Below are positions 24,978-34,046 of a DNA stretch of 64,000 bases, piece after piece. The notes beneath the pieces were generated by a model, which was given only the letters and a program-made list of their open reading frames with translations, did no database searches and had not been told where the DNA came from. The stretch is from contig NZ_JAAGWZ010000002.1 of the NCBI RefSeq assembly GCF_010686725.1, forward strand, positions 124,001 through 188,000, read 5' to 3'. Position 1 is the first letter of the stretch, and every line of letters begins with the position of its first letter. The position numbers and the translations under genes were made by a program. This DNA comes from Galbitalea soli (GTDB lineage: Bacteria; Actinomycetota; Actinomycetes; Actinomycetales; Microbacteriaceae).

Positions 24978-26246
24978 ATGATCCGAAAGAAGTGGCCGGT
25001 TCTCGTCGCGATCGTGGCTGGCAGTACTCTGCTGCTCAGTGGATGCGGGCAACAGAAGTCGGCGATCAGCGACACCCCCGCCGCTGTGCTGTCGAGCGGC
25101 AAGGCGACAGGTACCGTCACCGTGTGGGGGCAGGGCACTGAGGGCGAGCAGCTCGCGGTCGTTGCGAAGGACTTCGAGAAGGAGAACCCTGGCGTGACCG
25201 TCAACGTGACCCCGGTTCCGTGGGGCTCCGCGCTCAGCAAGTATCAGACGGCGGTCGCCGGCGGTACCACCCCCGACATCGGACAGTTGGGAACGGACTG
25301 GATGCCCAGCTTCGCAACCGCACTCACGCCAACTCCGAGTTCGATCGACACCTCGGGAATCTTCCCGGAGGCAGTCCAGACCACCGACCTCGGTGGCACT
25401 CATTACGGGGTTCCCTGGTACGTGGAGACGAGGGTCATCTGGTATCGGAAGGATCTCGTGGCGAAGGCCGGGTTCGCGACCTTTCCGACGACATTCGACG
25501 GGTTCGTCAAACTCTCGGAGGCGCTGAAGAAGGGGGGAGCGAAATACGCGATCAACCTTCCGACGAGCGGATTCAACGCCTATATCAATGCGCTTCCCCT
25601 GCTGTTCTCGCAAGGAGCGAACGTCACGAGTGCAGACGACAAGTCGTGGACCATCAACAGCGACGCGATGGTGTCGGCCGTCACCGATGTGAGCAGTCTC
25701 TTCAGCAAGGGACTCGCTGACAGGACCCCCAGCGTCGCCGCTGGTGCGACACAGGCTGCCTTCGTCGATGGCAGCGTACCGATGTTCATCAGTGGTCCCT
25801 GGGAGATCGGGGGGCTCAAGGCCGCCGGAGGCGCCGGATTCGAAGACAAGATCGGGGCCGCAGTCATTCCGGGCACCAAGCCGACCTCGCTTATCTCCGG
25901 ATCCGACCTCGTCGTCTTCAAGACGTCCAAGAACAGCGACGCCGCCTGGAAGTTCATCGACTACCTGAACCGCCCCGCCGTGCAGACGGCCTGGTTCACG
26001 GCAACGGGGGATCTCCCGGCCCAGACGTCGGCGTGGAATGATCCTGCTGTTGCCGACAACCCCATCGCGCACGCGTTCGGCGAGCAATTGAAGAGCGTCA
26101 AGCAGCTCCCCTCCGCCAGCACGTGGCCGCAGGTCTCGGCGGCCGCCGACGCGACATGGGAGCAGATCGTGAAGGGCAGCACCTCGGTCTCTTCCGGCCT
26201 CGCTGCTCTCCAGGCCAAGGCGACGTCCCTGGGTATGGGGAACTGA
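24978..26246 (+). CDS. Sugar ABC transporter binding lipoprotein
   Basis: A 422-residue family 1 extracellular solute-binding protein. The signal peptide MIRKKWPVLVAIVAGSTLLL ends in lipobox LLSGCG. The mature protein has TVTVWGQGTEGEQLAVVAKD, AGGTTPDIGQLGTDWM and a C-terminal GSDLVVFKTSKNSDAAWKFI motif, as in oligosaccharide-binding proteins. AAAAGGAAC precedes the ATG. It begins the LacI-controlled operon with two permeases and a GH43 enzyme, so xylo- or arabino-oligosaccharides are the likely ligands. That is a context inference. Confidence 0.92.
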   Translation: MIRKKWPVLVAIVAGSTLLLSGCGQQKSAISDTPAAVLSSGKATGTVTVWGQGTEGEQLAVVAKDFEKENPGVTVNVTPVPWGSALSKYQTAVAGGTTPDIGQLGTDWMPSFATALTPTPSSIDTSGIFPEAVQTTDLGGTHYGVPWYVETRVIWYRKDLVAKAGFATFPTTFDGFVKLSEALKKGGAKYAINLPTSGFNAYINALPLLFSQGANVTSADDKSWTINSDAMVSAVTDVSSLFSKGLADRTPSVAAGATQAAFVDGSVPMFISGPWEIGGLKAAGGAGFEDKIGAAVIPGTKPTSLISGSDLVVFKTSKNSDAAWKFIDYLNRPAVQTAWFTATGDLPAQTSAWNDPAVADNPIAHAFGEQLKSVKQLPSASTWPQVSAAADATWEQIVKGSTSVSSGLAALQAKATSLGMGN

Positions 26247-26250
26247 GCGG

Positions 26251-27192
26251 ATGATCGATACTCCCATCGCGGTGGCCGGAACGCCTCGGCGGCCCGGCCA
26301 CCGCGGCGGACCCGCGGGGGCTCGACGGCGAACCACCGCCATCGCGTACGCCTTTGCCCTTCCCTTCCTCGCGATCTTCGCCGTCTTCATGCTGTTTCCG
26401 CTGATGGCGTCGCTGGCGATGTCGTTCACCGACTTTCGCTCGATCAATATCCCGTCGCCGATCAACGTGGACTTCGTCGGCTTCGGACAGTACGTCGCGC
26501 TTCTCCGTGACCCGGAATTCCTCCGCTCGGTCGCCAATACCGCCTACTTCGTCGCCGTCGGCATTCCATTGACGATGGTCGTGGCATTGGCGTTGGCTGT
26601 CGCGCTGAACAGCGGGATCAAGCGCTTTCGGACTCTGTTTCGTGTGGGCTTCTACGCCCCGGTGGTTACCAGCATCGTCGCGATCGCCGTCGTGTGGCGG
26701 TTCATCCTTCAGCCCGATGGACTTCTCAACGGAGCGCTCAAGCTGATCGGGGTCGCGGGACCGGACTGGCTCAACAGCACGGTGTGGGCGATGCCGGCCC
26801 TCATCGTCATGGCGGTGTGGCGAAACATGGGAACTCTCATGGTGATCTTCCTCGCCGGGTTGCAGACCATCCCGGCCGATATCCTCGAGGCCGCCGAGGT
26901 CGACGGCGCGAACGGGTGGCAACGCTTCCTGCGAATCACGCTTCCGTCATTGCGGCCAACCCTGTTGTTCGGGGCCGTGGTCCTCTCCGTAGGGTTCCTG
27001 CAGTTCTTCGAGGAGCCGTTCGTCATGACTCAGGGCGGACCGCTCGGGTCGACCCTCTCGATCAGTTACTTCACCTACAACCAGTTCGGATTCGGCAATT
27101 ACGGGACGGCGTCGGCCGCGAGCTACATCCTGTTCATCGCCATCGCTCTCCTCAGCATCGTGCAGTTCCGATTCTTCCGAAGCAAGGACTAG
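26251..27192 (+). CDS. Sugar ABC transporter permease (MalF-like)
   Basis: A 313-residue membrane protein with six main hydrophobic segments after a short basic, Arg/Gly-rich N-terminus. The EAA loop reads ADILEAAEVDGANGWQRFLR. It follows the binding protein by four bases and precedes the second permease by three, so all three are one transcript. The permeases need an ATPase not encoded here. Confidence 0.92.
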   Translation: MIDTPIAVAGTPRRPGHRGGPAGARRRTTAIAYAFALPFLAIFAVFMLFPLMASLAMSFTDFRSINIPSPINVDFVGFGQYVALLRDPEFLRSVANTAYFVAVGIPLTMVVALALAVALNSGIKRFRTLFRVGFYAPVVTSIVAIAVVWRFILQPDGLLNGALKLIGVAGPDWLNSTVWAMPALIVMAVWRNMGTLMVIFLAGLQTIPADILEAAEVDGANGWQRFLRITLPSLRPTLLFGAVVLSVGFLQFFEEPFVMTQGGPLGSTLSISYFTYNQFGFGNYGTASAASYILFIAIALLSIVQFRFFRSKD

Positions 27193-27195
27193 TTC

Positions 27196-28068
27196 ATGAC
27201 CGTCGACTCCGTTCGTCCGCCGTTGCCGCGCCGTCCCTCGCGGGGGCGAGCACGACGTGATCTCCGGGGGCTTGTCTACGTCGTGCTTGCCATAGCACTC
27301 GTCGTCACGCTTCTGCCGTTCGCATGGATGGCCTTGGGCGCCGTCAAGACGACGGGGGAGCTGCTGCGCGATCCAGCGGGATGGCTGCCGCAGCATCCCA
27401 CCTGGGGCAACTTCGCCGCATGGTTCGGCGCCCTGAACATCGGCAAGTTCTTCACGAACAGCACCGTCGTGGCTGTCTTCACCGTCCTCGGCAATCTGGT
27501 CTTCTGCTCGATGGTCGGGTATGCCCTCGCCAAACTGGAATTCGCGGGCAAGCGCGTCGTCTTCGGACTCGTTCTCGTCACGTTGATGGTGCCGGGTGTG
27601 GTCACCTTCGTGCCGCTCTTCGTCGTCGTCAGCAAGCTGGGTCTGGTCAGCACCTATCCGGCACTGATCCTCCCGTTCGTGGCCACGCCACTGGGCGTGT
27701 TCTTGATGCGGCAGTTCATCGCGGGGATTCCCGACTCCTTGCTGGAGGCAGCTCGTATCGATGGCGCGGGCGATCTGCGCATCTTCGCGCGGATCGTGCT
27801 GCCACTGTGCAAGCCGGCGCTCGCGACACTGGCGATCCTGACCTTCCTAGGCTCGTGGAACAACTTCCTGTGGCCGTTGGTCGTCGCGCAGAGCAGTGAC
27901 ATGTACACCTTGCCGGTGGCTCTTTCGTTGTACTCGACGGGACAGAACTCCACTAATTACGGGGTTCTGCTGGCGGGAGCGGTGCTGATCATCGTGCCCA
28001 TCCTGTTGCTGTTCGTGGCGCTTCAGCGCTACTTCGTCCAAGGTATTGCGGTGACCGGGATCAAATGA
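27196..28068 (+). CDS. Sugar ABC transporter permease (MalG-like)
   Basis: A 290-residue permease with six hydrophobic segments. The EAA loop is DSLLEAARIDGAGDLRIFAR, and the C-terminus QRYFVQGIAVTGIK is typical of MalG-type subunits. Its stop overlaps the ATG of the GH43 gene (ATGA), so transport and hydrolysis are made together. Confidence 0.93.
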   Translation: MTVDSVRPPLPRRPSRGRARRDLRGLVYVVLAIALVVTLLPFAWMALGAVKTTGELLRDPAGWLPQHPTWGNFAAWFGALNIGKFFTNSTVVAVFTVLGNLVFCSMVGYALAKLEFAGKRVVFGLVLVTLMVPGVVTFVPLFVVVSKLGLVSTYPALILPFVATPLGVFLMRQFIAGIPDSLLEAARIDGAGDLRIFARIVLPLCKPALATLAILTFLGSWNNFLWPLVVAQSSDMYTLPVALSLYSTGQNSTNYGVLLAGAVLIIVPILLLFVALQRYFVQGIAVTGIK

Positions 28069-29618
28069 CCGAGCTGATGATTGCGGGGGCGACTGCCTCA
28101 CTGGCCACCACCCCGGTCGTAGCGGGCTTCCACCCCGATCCGACGATCTGCCGTGTCGGCGACGACTACTACCTTGCCAATTCCTCCTTTGAGTACTTCC
28201 CCGGTGTTCCCTTGCGGCACAGTAGAGATCTAGTGACCTGGGGGCTCATCGGGAATGCACTCACGACCGTCGAGTCGTTTCCAGTGACGGATGTCGGCAG
28301 CAGCCAGGGCGTGTACGCCCCGACTCTTCGGCATCACGACGGCCGGTTCTGGCTCATCACCACAAATGTCTCGTCGCCTCAGGATGGCCATCTGCTGATC
28401 TCTGCGACGGACCCAGCCGGACCCTGGTCTGATGTCCGTCACATCCCCGGGCTGGTCGGCATCGATCCCGACATCGCGTGGGACGACGCGGGCAACTGCT
28501 TCGTGACCTACTGCACGACCGCGCCCGGAACGGCGGGCATCGCTCAGGCTCGAATCGATCCGGAGCGCGGCGAGCGGCTGGAGGCGCCCCGCCCAGTCTG
28601 GAACGGCACCGGACTGGCCTTCCCCGAAGCGCCGCATCTCTACCACGTCGGCGGCTGGTGGTACCTCCTGATCGCAGAGGGGGGAACCGAGCGCGGGCAC
28701 GGGGTGTCCGTCGCTCGGTCGCGAAATCCCGAGGGTCCGTTCATGTCGCACCCGAGCAACCCGATCTTCTCGCATCGCAGCACGAGCCATGCCGTGCAGA
28801 ACACCGGTCATGCCGATCTCGTGGAGGGTCCCGGCGGGCGGTGGTTCGCGGTGTATCTCGGCGTCCGTCCGCGCGGTGTCACACCACAGTTCCACGTCAA
28901 CGGACGCGAAACCTTTCTCGCGGCGGTCGATTGGATCGATGGCTGGCCCGTCTTCGACGAGACCAGTCTCAGGGGAGTGCCCGCACTGAACTCCTTCATC
29001 GACGAGTTCGAAGAGCCGGTCCTGCATCCTCGCTGGGTGTCACCGAGCGCCGTACCGGCGACTTTCGCTCGGTCCGTGCCGACCGGACTCGCCCTGACCG
29101 CACCGCCGGCGCCCGGCGACAGGCTCAATCTCCTCGCTGTCAGAGCCATGGACCATGAATGGTCATTCGAAGCGGAACTCGAGCTCGCCGACGGTGACGC
29201 ACGAGTCGTCGTCCGACTCGACGACCAGCATTGGTACTCCGTTGACATTTCGCGCGGGACAGCGAGCGCGCTACTGCAGATCGGTCCATTGCGCCAGCGT
29301 GTCGGCTCCACGGTTTCGCTTCCCACGAGCGGGGTGACCGTGTCCATCAAGTCGGTCGCTGCCGCACAGGATGGTCCGGATGATGTGGAGCTCGGTGTGG
29401 CCTTAGACGGCGGCGAGCATCGATTCGGCACCTTCGATGGCCGCTACCTGTCGACGGAGGTCGCCGGGGGGTTCACCGGCCGGGTTGTCGGAGTCGCGGC
29501 GACGCGCGGTGAGATCGTGCTTCGCCGTGCGCTCTACCGCACCGGCGCGCTCGCCTGCGACGCTCACCCATCCCAGTCGCGCCGTGGTGATCATGACGGA
29601 GAATCGCCCGAGCACTGA
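28065..29618 (+). CDS. GH43 beta-xylosidase / alpha-L-arabinofuranosidase
   Basis: A 517-residue cytoplasmic glycosidase with a five-bladed GH43 propeller (about 15-310) and a C-terminal beta-sandwich domain. Catalytic candidates are the Asp in GFHPDPTICR (base), the Asp in GIDPDIAWDD (pKa modulator) and the Glu in FPEAPHLY (acid). The two-domain layout is that of GH43 subfamilies cutting xylo-oligosaccharides or arabinose side chains. It starts within the stop codon of the permease. There is no signal peptide, so it acts on imported oligosaccharides. Xylosidase versus arabinofuranosidase cannot be told from motifs. Confidence 0.93.
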   Translation: MTELMIAGATASLATTPVVAGFHPDPTICRVGDDYYLANSSFEYFPGVPLRHSRDLVTWGLIGNALTTVESFPVTDVGSSQGVYAPTLRHHDGRFWLITTNVSSPQDGHLLISATDPAGPWSDVRHIPGLVGIDPDIAWDDAGNCFVTYCTTAPGTAGIAQARIDPERGERLEAPRPVWNGTGLAFPEAPHLYHVGGWWYLLIAEGGTERGHGVSVARSRNPEGPFMSHPSNPIFSHRSTSHAVQNTGHADLVEGPGGRWFAVYLGVRPRGVTPQFHVNGRETFLAAVDWIDGWPVFDETSLRGVPALNSFIDEFEEPVLHPRWVSPSAVPATFARSVPTGLALTAPPAPGDRLNLLAVRAMDHEWSFEAELELADGDARVVVRLDDQHWYSVDISRGTASALLQIGPLRQRVGSTVSLPTSGVTVSIKSVAAAQDGPDDVELGVALDGGEHRFGTFDGRYLSTEVAGGFTGRVVGVAATRGEIVLRRALYRTGALACDAHPSQSRRGDHDGESPEH

Positions 29619-29744
29619 TCGACAAAGAGTGGTCAGCCAACGTCAACAACACCCGGTCTCCGTGCTCCTACCCTGAACGCGTTACTGGCCCGCTCGCGCT
29701 CGCGAGCCGGCTCCGGTCGTCAACGACACACGGAGAGTAAGGGA

Positions 29745-31247
29745 ATGGAAAAGAGAATAATCAACAGAGTTGCGGGAGGTCACCGCGCGGCCACGGCGGC
29801 CGTCCTCGCTGCAGCTCTCGTGGGGACGATGCTGTCCTCGGTAGCCATCGAGTCCGCCAGCGCGGCAAGCCCGCGCACGTCTCGCGCGTCGTCCACGGCG
29901 AGTTCGCCCGCGGCGACGCTCACCGCGGTGAACGTTCCCGGCACGACCGCGCTGGGCGCGGCTGCCGTCGATCTCGCCCACTACGGGTACACGGAGCGAG
30001 AGTATTACGCCGACGGGAAGGCGAATCGCTATCGCGGTGCTGTCGCCGGTGCGCTGCAGACTGCGTCGGTGATCGATGGTAACTGGCCGTACCGCACGCG
30101 TGTTCTCGTGAGGACTCCCAAGCCCGGCCACTTCAACGGGACTCTCATCGTGGAGTGGACCAACGTGACGATCGGCGTCGATGCAGACTTCGTGTTCGCG
30201 GAGGCCCACGATGACCTCCTCCGGCAGGGGTATGCCTACGCTGTCGTGTCGGCCCAGAACGTCGGAGTGAACCGGCTGAAGACCTGGAGTTCGGCACGGT
30301 ACGGGAGCCTGTCGCTTGCGGCCAGCAACGTCGATCCGCAGACCGGCGGCAACATCGACAACTGTGGGCCTATCGCCTGCTCGGGAGACCCGCTCTCGTG
30401 GGACGTGTTCTCGCAGGTCGCCGCCGCACTGAAGGCGAACCCGGGAAGAAACCCGCTGCTCCCCGGGCTGAAGGTTCGCGATGTCATCGCGACCGGGCAG
30501 TCGCAGTCCGCCTTCCGCATCAGCACCTACTACAACACGATCCAGCCTCTGGCCAATGTCTTCGACGGGTTCGTCGCGTGGGATCGCGCCGGCGCGGAGC
30601 GGACCGACCTGGCGGTTCCCGAGGTGAGTGTGAACTCTGAGGGGCTCTCGGGCCTCGCACCGACCTTCCCGACCTCCACCTACACCCGCGCCTGGGAAGT
30701 TGCCGGCTCGACGCACGGTTCTCTGTATGCGGCGCAGTACGTCGACGCCATGTTCAACCGTGACAAGAGCCTCATCGGGCCGAACGGTCAACCGGAATCC
30801 TTCACCCAGTGGGTTGAACCGTCGTGTGCCGTCCTCCCGCCTTTCAGCACGGTCCCGAATGGTCTCGTGGTGAGCGCGGCGCTGGACTCGGTGAAGAAGT
30901 GGATCGAGTTCGGCAAGCCCGCCCCACCAACCATCCTGTTCACGCGTGATGCCAACGGGCAGTTCGTGCGCGACGCCAATGGGATGATCGAGGGCGGTGT
31001 CCGCCTGTCCCAGTTCGTCGCTCCCACCGCTGACCAGAGCGCCTTCAATGGCACGGCCTTCCCGTGCCTGGTGTCGGGGTACCACCACTTCTATACCCCG
31101 CAGGAGCTCGAACAGCGATATGGCACCTCCCGCAATTACGTGACGCAGGTCGCCCAGGCGATGTTCGCTGCGGCGAGAGGCGGATACGTCCTTCCCTACG
31201 ATGCGGTGGCGGCGACGCTCGCCGCGACGAAGGTCGCGATCGGCTGA
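29745..31247 (+). CDS. Secreted alpha/beta-hydrolase domain protein
   Basis: A 500-residue protein with a Sec signal peptide (basic start MEKRIINR, hydrophobic core to about 40, cleavage near SASAAS). The mature part is an alpha/beta hydrolase of the Abhydrolase_10-like group: nucleophile Ser in IATGQSQSAFR, an acidic residue region around LAVPEVSVNSEG, and a late His in SGYHHFYTP. Four Cys could form disulfides, as expected for an exported protein. GAGAGTAAGG precedes the ATG. It follows the GH43 operon after a 126-base gap and ends in a strong terminator. Esterase activity on acylated polysaccharides is a reasonable guess only. Confidence 0.8.
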   Translation: MEKRIINRVAGGHRAATAAVLAAALVGTMLSSVAIESASAASPRTSRASSTASSPAATLTAVNVPGTTALGAAAVDLAHYGYTEREYYADGKANRYRGAVAGALQTASVIDGNWPYRTRVLVRTPKPGHFNGTLIVEWTNVTIGVDADFVFAEAHDDLLRQGYAYAVVSAQNVGVNRLKTWSSARYGSLSLAASNVDPQTGGNIDNCGPIACSGDPLSWDVFSQVAAALKANPGRNPLLPGLKVRDVIATGQSQSAFRISTYYNTIQPLANVFDGFVAWDRAGAERTDLAVPEVSVNSEGLSGLAPTFPTSTYTRAWEVAGSTHGSLYAAQYVDAMFNRDKSLIGPNGQPESFTQWVEPSCAVLPPFSTVPNGLVVSAALDSVKKWIEFGKPAPPTILFTRDANGQFVRDANGMIEGGVRLSQFVAPTADQSAFNGTAFPCLVSGYHHFYTPQELEQRYGTSRNYVTQVAQAMFAAARGGYVLPYDAVAATLAATKVAIG

Positions 31248-31248
31248 C

Positions 31249-31295
31249 CACACAGAAGGCCGGGCTCGCGATCTGCGGGCCCGGCCTTCTGTGTG
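31249..31295. terminator. Strong bidirectional hairpin terminator
   Basis: A 17-base-pair perfect stem (CACACAGAAGGCCGGGC with its complement) and 13-base loop, directly after the hydrolase stop. It lies between convergent genes (hydrolase plus, monooxygenase minus). No long T-run follows on either side, as usual for high-GC actinobacteria. Confidence 0.88.
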
Positions 31296-31308
31296 CGCTG
31301 CGGCGGCG

Positions 31309-33210
31309 TCAGCGCGACGTTGCGGCGGCTCCCTGAGGACTGCGGAGCGGGGCGAAGAAGGATTCAAGCTCGTGGGTCGCTGCCAGCGGCACGACGGCGG
31401 CCACGTACTGGTCAGGGCGCACGACGATGACGACCCCATCGCGGTCGATTGCTCGCGCGTCGAAGATGTCATTGCCGGGATCGATGCCGAAGGCGTTCTC
31501 CAGGTCGATGAGGCCGAAGATGCCCACTCGCGGCCGGAACACCTCGGGAACCTCGCCGATTACGACCTCAGTGTGCAGCTGCTGGTAGATCACCTTGACG
31601 TCGAACCACGAGTTCGCGTCCGCGCCATCCGGGGTGTCGGCCAGGGGAGACCCTGCCGACGTCAGCATCCACTCCGAGAATGCCGCGAGCCGAGGGTCGG
31701 CGTTGCCGCCCGCGGGTGCGAAGGCGTAGATGCGCCACCTCCCATCGGCCGCGGCGAGATGACCGAGATGCAGATCGTTGCCGTCACACACCCGGCGAAC
31801 CCGGGCTGACTTGAAGCGCTTGCCTATCGGGTAACCGGCGGCTAGGGCCTGATGGTGGGCCTCCGCGACCACCATCGACGGGGCGTATTCGGTCATGAAT
31901 CCCGCCGGAAACTCGGCGGTGCGAACGTAGAAGTCCTCGAGCTCGGTCGGATCGGCCAGGTCTTCCGGCTTCGCAGCCATGAGGGATGACCATTCCCTGT
32001 CGAAGTCGATGAGATTCTTCGCGATCACCTGGCGTTCGGCCGAGTAGGTGCGCAGAAGGGCTGCGGGGCTGCGGCCCTCGAGCACGTGGCCGAGCTTCCA
32101 GCCCAGATTGAAGCCGTCCTGCATCGAGACGTTCATGCCCTGTCCCGCTTTGGCGCTGTGTGTATGGCAGGCATCGCCCGCGATGAAGACCCGCGGATTC
32201 CGCGTGCCTGCATCCTCGGGCAGCACATCATCGAATCGAGACGTGAGCCGGTGGCCCACCTCGTAGACGCTGTGCCAGGCGACGTCTTTCACGTCCAGAC
32301 GAAACGGGTTCAGGATCGCGTTGGCGTTCGCGATGATCTGGGAGATGGACGTCGCGCGCACCTCCTTTTCGTGACCCGCCTCGACCTCGCCCAGGTCGAC
32401 GTACATACGGAACAGGTGCCCGCCCTCGCGCGGGATGAGCAGAATGCTCCCTGACGTCGACTGGATCGCGCATTTGGTGCGGATGTCGGGGAAGTCCGTA
32501 TTGGCCAAGACGTCCATCACCCCCCAGGCGTGATTCGCCTGGTCGCCATCGAGCGAGCAGCCGATGGCGGCGCGCACCTTGCTCCGCGCCCCGTCGCCAC
32601 CGACGACGTACTTGGCACGCACGACCCGGGTCGTGCCCTCGTCGGGGCCGGCGGTGCGCTGCAGGGTTACGCGTACCGGGTACTCGCCCTGCTCGGTGAC
32701 CTCGAGATCGAGGAAGTCCCATCCGTAGTCGGGTTGCATGCGGGTCGGGGAGTGGGCCATCACTTCGGCGAAGTAGTCGAGAACCCGGGCCTGGTTGACG
32801 AGGAGGTGCGGAAACTCGCTGACACCGGTCTCATCGTCCGCCGCCCGGGCGGTGCGCACGATGTGCGAGGGGTTGGTCGGGTCCGGCTTCCAGAACGCCA
32901 TTTCGGTGATGCGATAGGCCTCCGCGATGATGCGGTCGGCGAACCCGAAGGCCTGGAAGGTCTCAACGCTCCGGGCCTGTATGCCGTCTGCTTGTCCGAT
33001 CTCGAGGCGGCCGTCGCGCCGATCGATGATGCGCGTCGACACCCCGGAGAATTGCGACAACTGGGCCGCGGTGATCATCCCGGCCGGACCAGTGCCGACG
33101 ACCAGCACGTCCATCTCATCGGGCAACTCATCACGGCGGTCGACCCCGACGCCGGCGGGCCGCTGGATCGTCGGATCGCCCGATACGTACCCGTTGTGGT
33201 GGAACTGCAT
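31309..33210 (-). CDS. FAD-dependent aromatic monooxygenase (3-hydroxybenzoate 4-monooxygenase / phenol hydroxylase type)
   Basis: A 633-residue flavoprotein hydroxylase. FAD motifs: VVGTGPAGMITAAQ (GxGxxG at 39-44), YVVGGDGARS (the DG motif) and FIAGDACHTHSAKAGQGMN (the GD motif). A C-terminal thioredoxin-like domain (about 450-633) is typical of phenol 2-monooxygenase relatives. The beginning MQFHHNGYVSGDPTIQ resembles 3-hydroxybenzoate 4-monooxygenase. It would add an ortho hydroxyl to a phenolic ring using NAD(P)H and O2. Since homoprotocatechuate cleavage genes lie 12 kb right, its substrate may instead be a hydroxyphenylacetate. It is divergent from an IclR regulator. Confidence 0.88.
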   Translation of the reverse strand: MQFHHNGYVSGDPTIQRPAGVGVDRRDELPDEMDVLVVGTGPAGMITAAQLSQFSGVSTRIIDRRDGRLEIGQADGIQARSVETFQAFGFADRIIAEAYRITEMAFWKPDPTNPSHIVRTARAADDETGVSEFPHLLVNQARVLDYFAEVMAHSPTRMQPDYGWDFLDLEVTEQGEYPVRVTLQRTAGPDEGTTRVVRAKYVVGGDGARSKVRAAIGCSLDGDQANHAWGVMDVLANTDFPDIRTKCAIQSTSGSILLIPREGGHLFRMYVDLGEVEAGHEKEVRATSISQIIANANAILNPFRLDVKDVAWHSVYEVGHRLTSRFDDVLPEDAGTRNPRVFIAGDACHTHSAKAGQGMNVSMQDGFNLGWKLGHVLEGRSPAALLRTYSAERQVIAKNLIDFDREWSSLMAAKPEDLADPTELEDFYVRTAEFPAGFMTEYAPSMVVAEAHHQALAAGYPIGKRFKSARVRRVCDGNDLHLGHLAAADGRWRIYAFAPAGGNADPRLAAFSEWMLTSAGSPLADTPDGADANSWFDVKVIYQQLHTEVVIGEVPEVFRPRVGIFGLIDLENAFGIDPGNDIFDARAIDRDGVVIVVRPDQYVAAVVPLAATHELESFFAPLRSPQGAAATSR

Positions 33211-33291
33211 ATCGACTCACACTCCGTCGTGTAGTATGTTCTATTATCGAACTTGTTATTCGAATAGCGATCAGACAATAGGGCGGAGCCC
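33211..33291. promoter_or_regulatory. Divergent monooxygenase/IclR control region
   Basis: An 81-base A/T-rich gap. It contains TTATCGAACTTG followed by TTATTCGAATAG; ATTCGAAT is a perfect 8-base palindrome and TCGAA recurs in inverted form 8 bases away. IclR proteins commonly bind such imperfect palindromes in divergent promoters. GGAG lies just before the IclR GTG. Confidence 0.5.
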
Positions 33292-33972
33292 GTGGATTCG
33301 CAAGCCCAAACCCTTGCCCGGGGTCTCAAGATCCTCGACCTCCTCGCCGACGCGGGCCGGCCGCTGACGATCGCCGAGATCGCGGCGGGCTTGGAGGTCC
33401 ATCGCTCGATCGCCTATCGCCTTGTTCGCACCTTGGAGACCGCGGCCTTGGTACTCCGCGACTCGTCCGGGCGATACCTCCCGGGGCCGCATCTGGCGAC
33501 CCTCGCCCGCAGCGTCGCGCCCGATCTCCAATCGGCCGCACCTGCTGTGTTGCAGTCGCTTGCCGACGAGCTCTCGATGACGGCCTTTCTCGTGGTGTTG
33601 GACCGAACCGAGTGCGTGACCCTGGTCACCGTCGAACCACGTCACGTGATCGCATCCATTGCGCAGCGGCCGGGATCCCGTCACTCGATTTTCGTGGGCG
33701 CCCCGGGGGTCGCCATTCAATCCCTTCTGACCAGCAGTGAACGAACGTCGATGGGCATCGCTGAGCCCGAACAGCCCGAGGTCGCGATCGCGCGTCGCGA
33801 TGGATTCGCACTCTCGCACGGAGAGGTGATCCCGGGGGTGTCGGCCGTTGCTGCGCCCGTTCGTGGTGCGGTGCGCGCCGCGGTCGCGGTGCTCTACATC
33901 ACCGCGGAGGAGGGCGAAGTGGTCAACGCCGTTCGTGCTGCAGCGTCTCTCTTGGACCGCTCCAACCGGTGA
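33292..33972 (+). CDS. IclR family transcriptional regulator
   Basis: A 226-residue regulator. The winged HTH spans roughly 1-70 (LARGLKILDLLADAGRPLTI, then VHRSIAYRLVRTLETA). The C-terminal effector domain is shorter than the usual one of about 170 residues but retains RDGFALSHGEVIPGVSAVAAPV, the ligand-pocket motif. GTG at 33292 has GGAG a few bases upstream. It is divergent from the aromatic monooxygenase and most likely controls it. An SSADH-like gene follows on the same strand but has its own promoter-like motif. Confidence 0.9.
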   Translation: MDSQAQTLARGLKILDLLADAGRPLTIAEIAAGLEVHRSIAYRLVRTLETAALVLRDSSGRYLPGPHLATLARSVAPDLQSAAPAVLQSLADELSMTAFLVVLDRTECVTLVTVEPRHVIASIAQRPGSRHSIFVGAPGVAIQSLLTSSERTSMGIAEPEQPEVAIARRDGFALSHGEVIPGVSAVAAPVRGAVRAAVAVLYITAEEGEVVNAVRAAASLLDRSNR

Positions 33973-34005
33973 GGCCGTATCTGCCCATGGTGCAGGCTGC
34001 CTACA

Positions 34006-34026
34006 ATCGTATATTATTTCAGATAC
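34006..34026 (+). promoter_or_regulatory. Conserved upstream motif of the aldehyde dehydrogenase gene
   Basis: ATCGTATAT, two bases, TTTCA, one base, ATAC. The same 21-base arrangement, identical at 18 positions, occurs at 40679-40699, both about 21 bases before the start codon. It includes TATATT-like -10 material and is probably a shared promoter or operator of the homoprotocatechuate genes. Confidence 0.65.
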
Positions 34027-34046
34027 TCTGAGCAGACAAGGGCGTC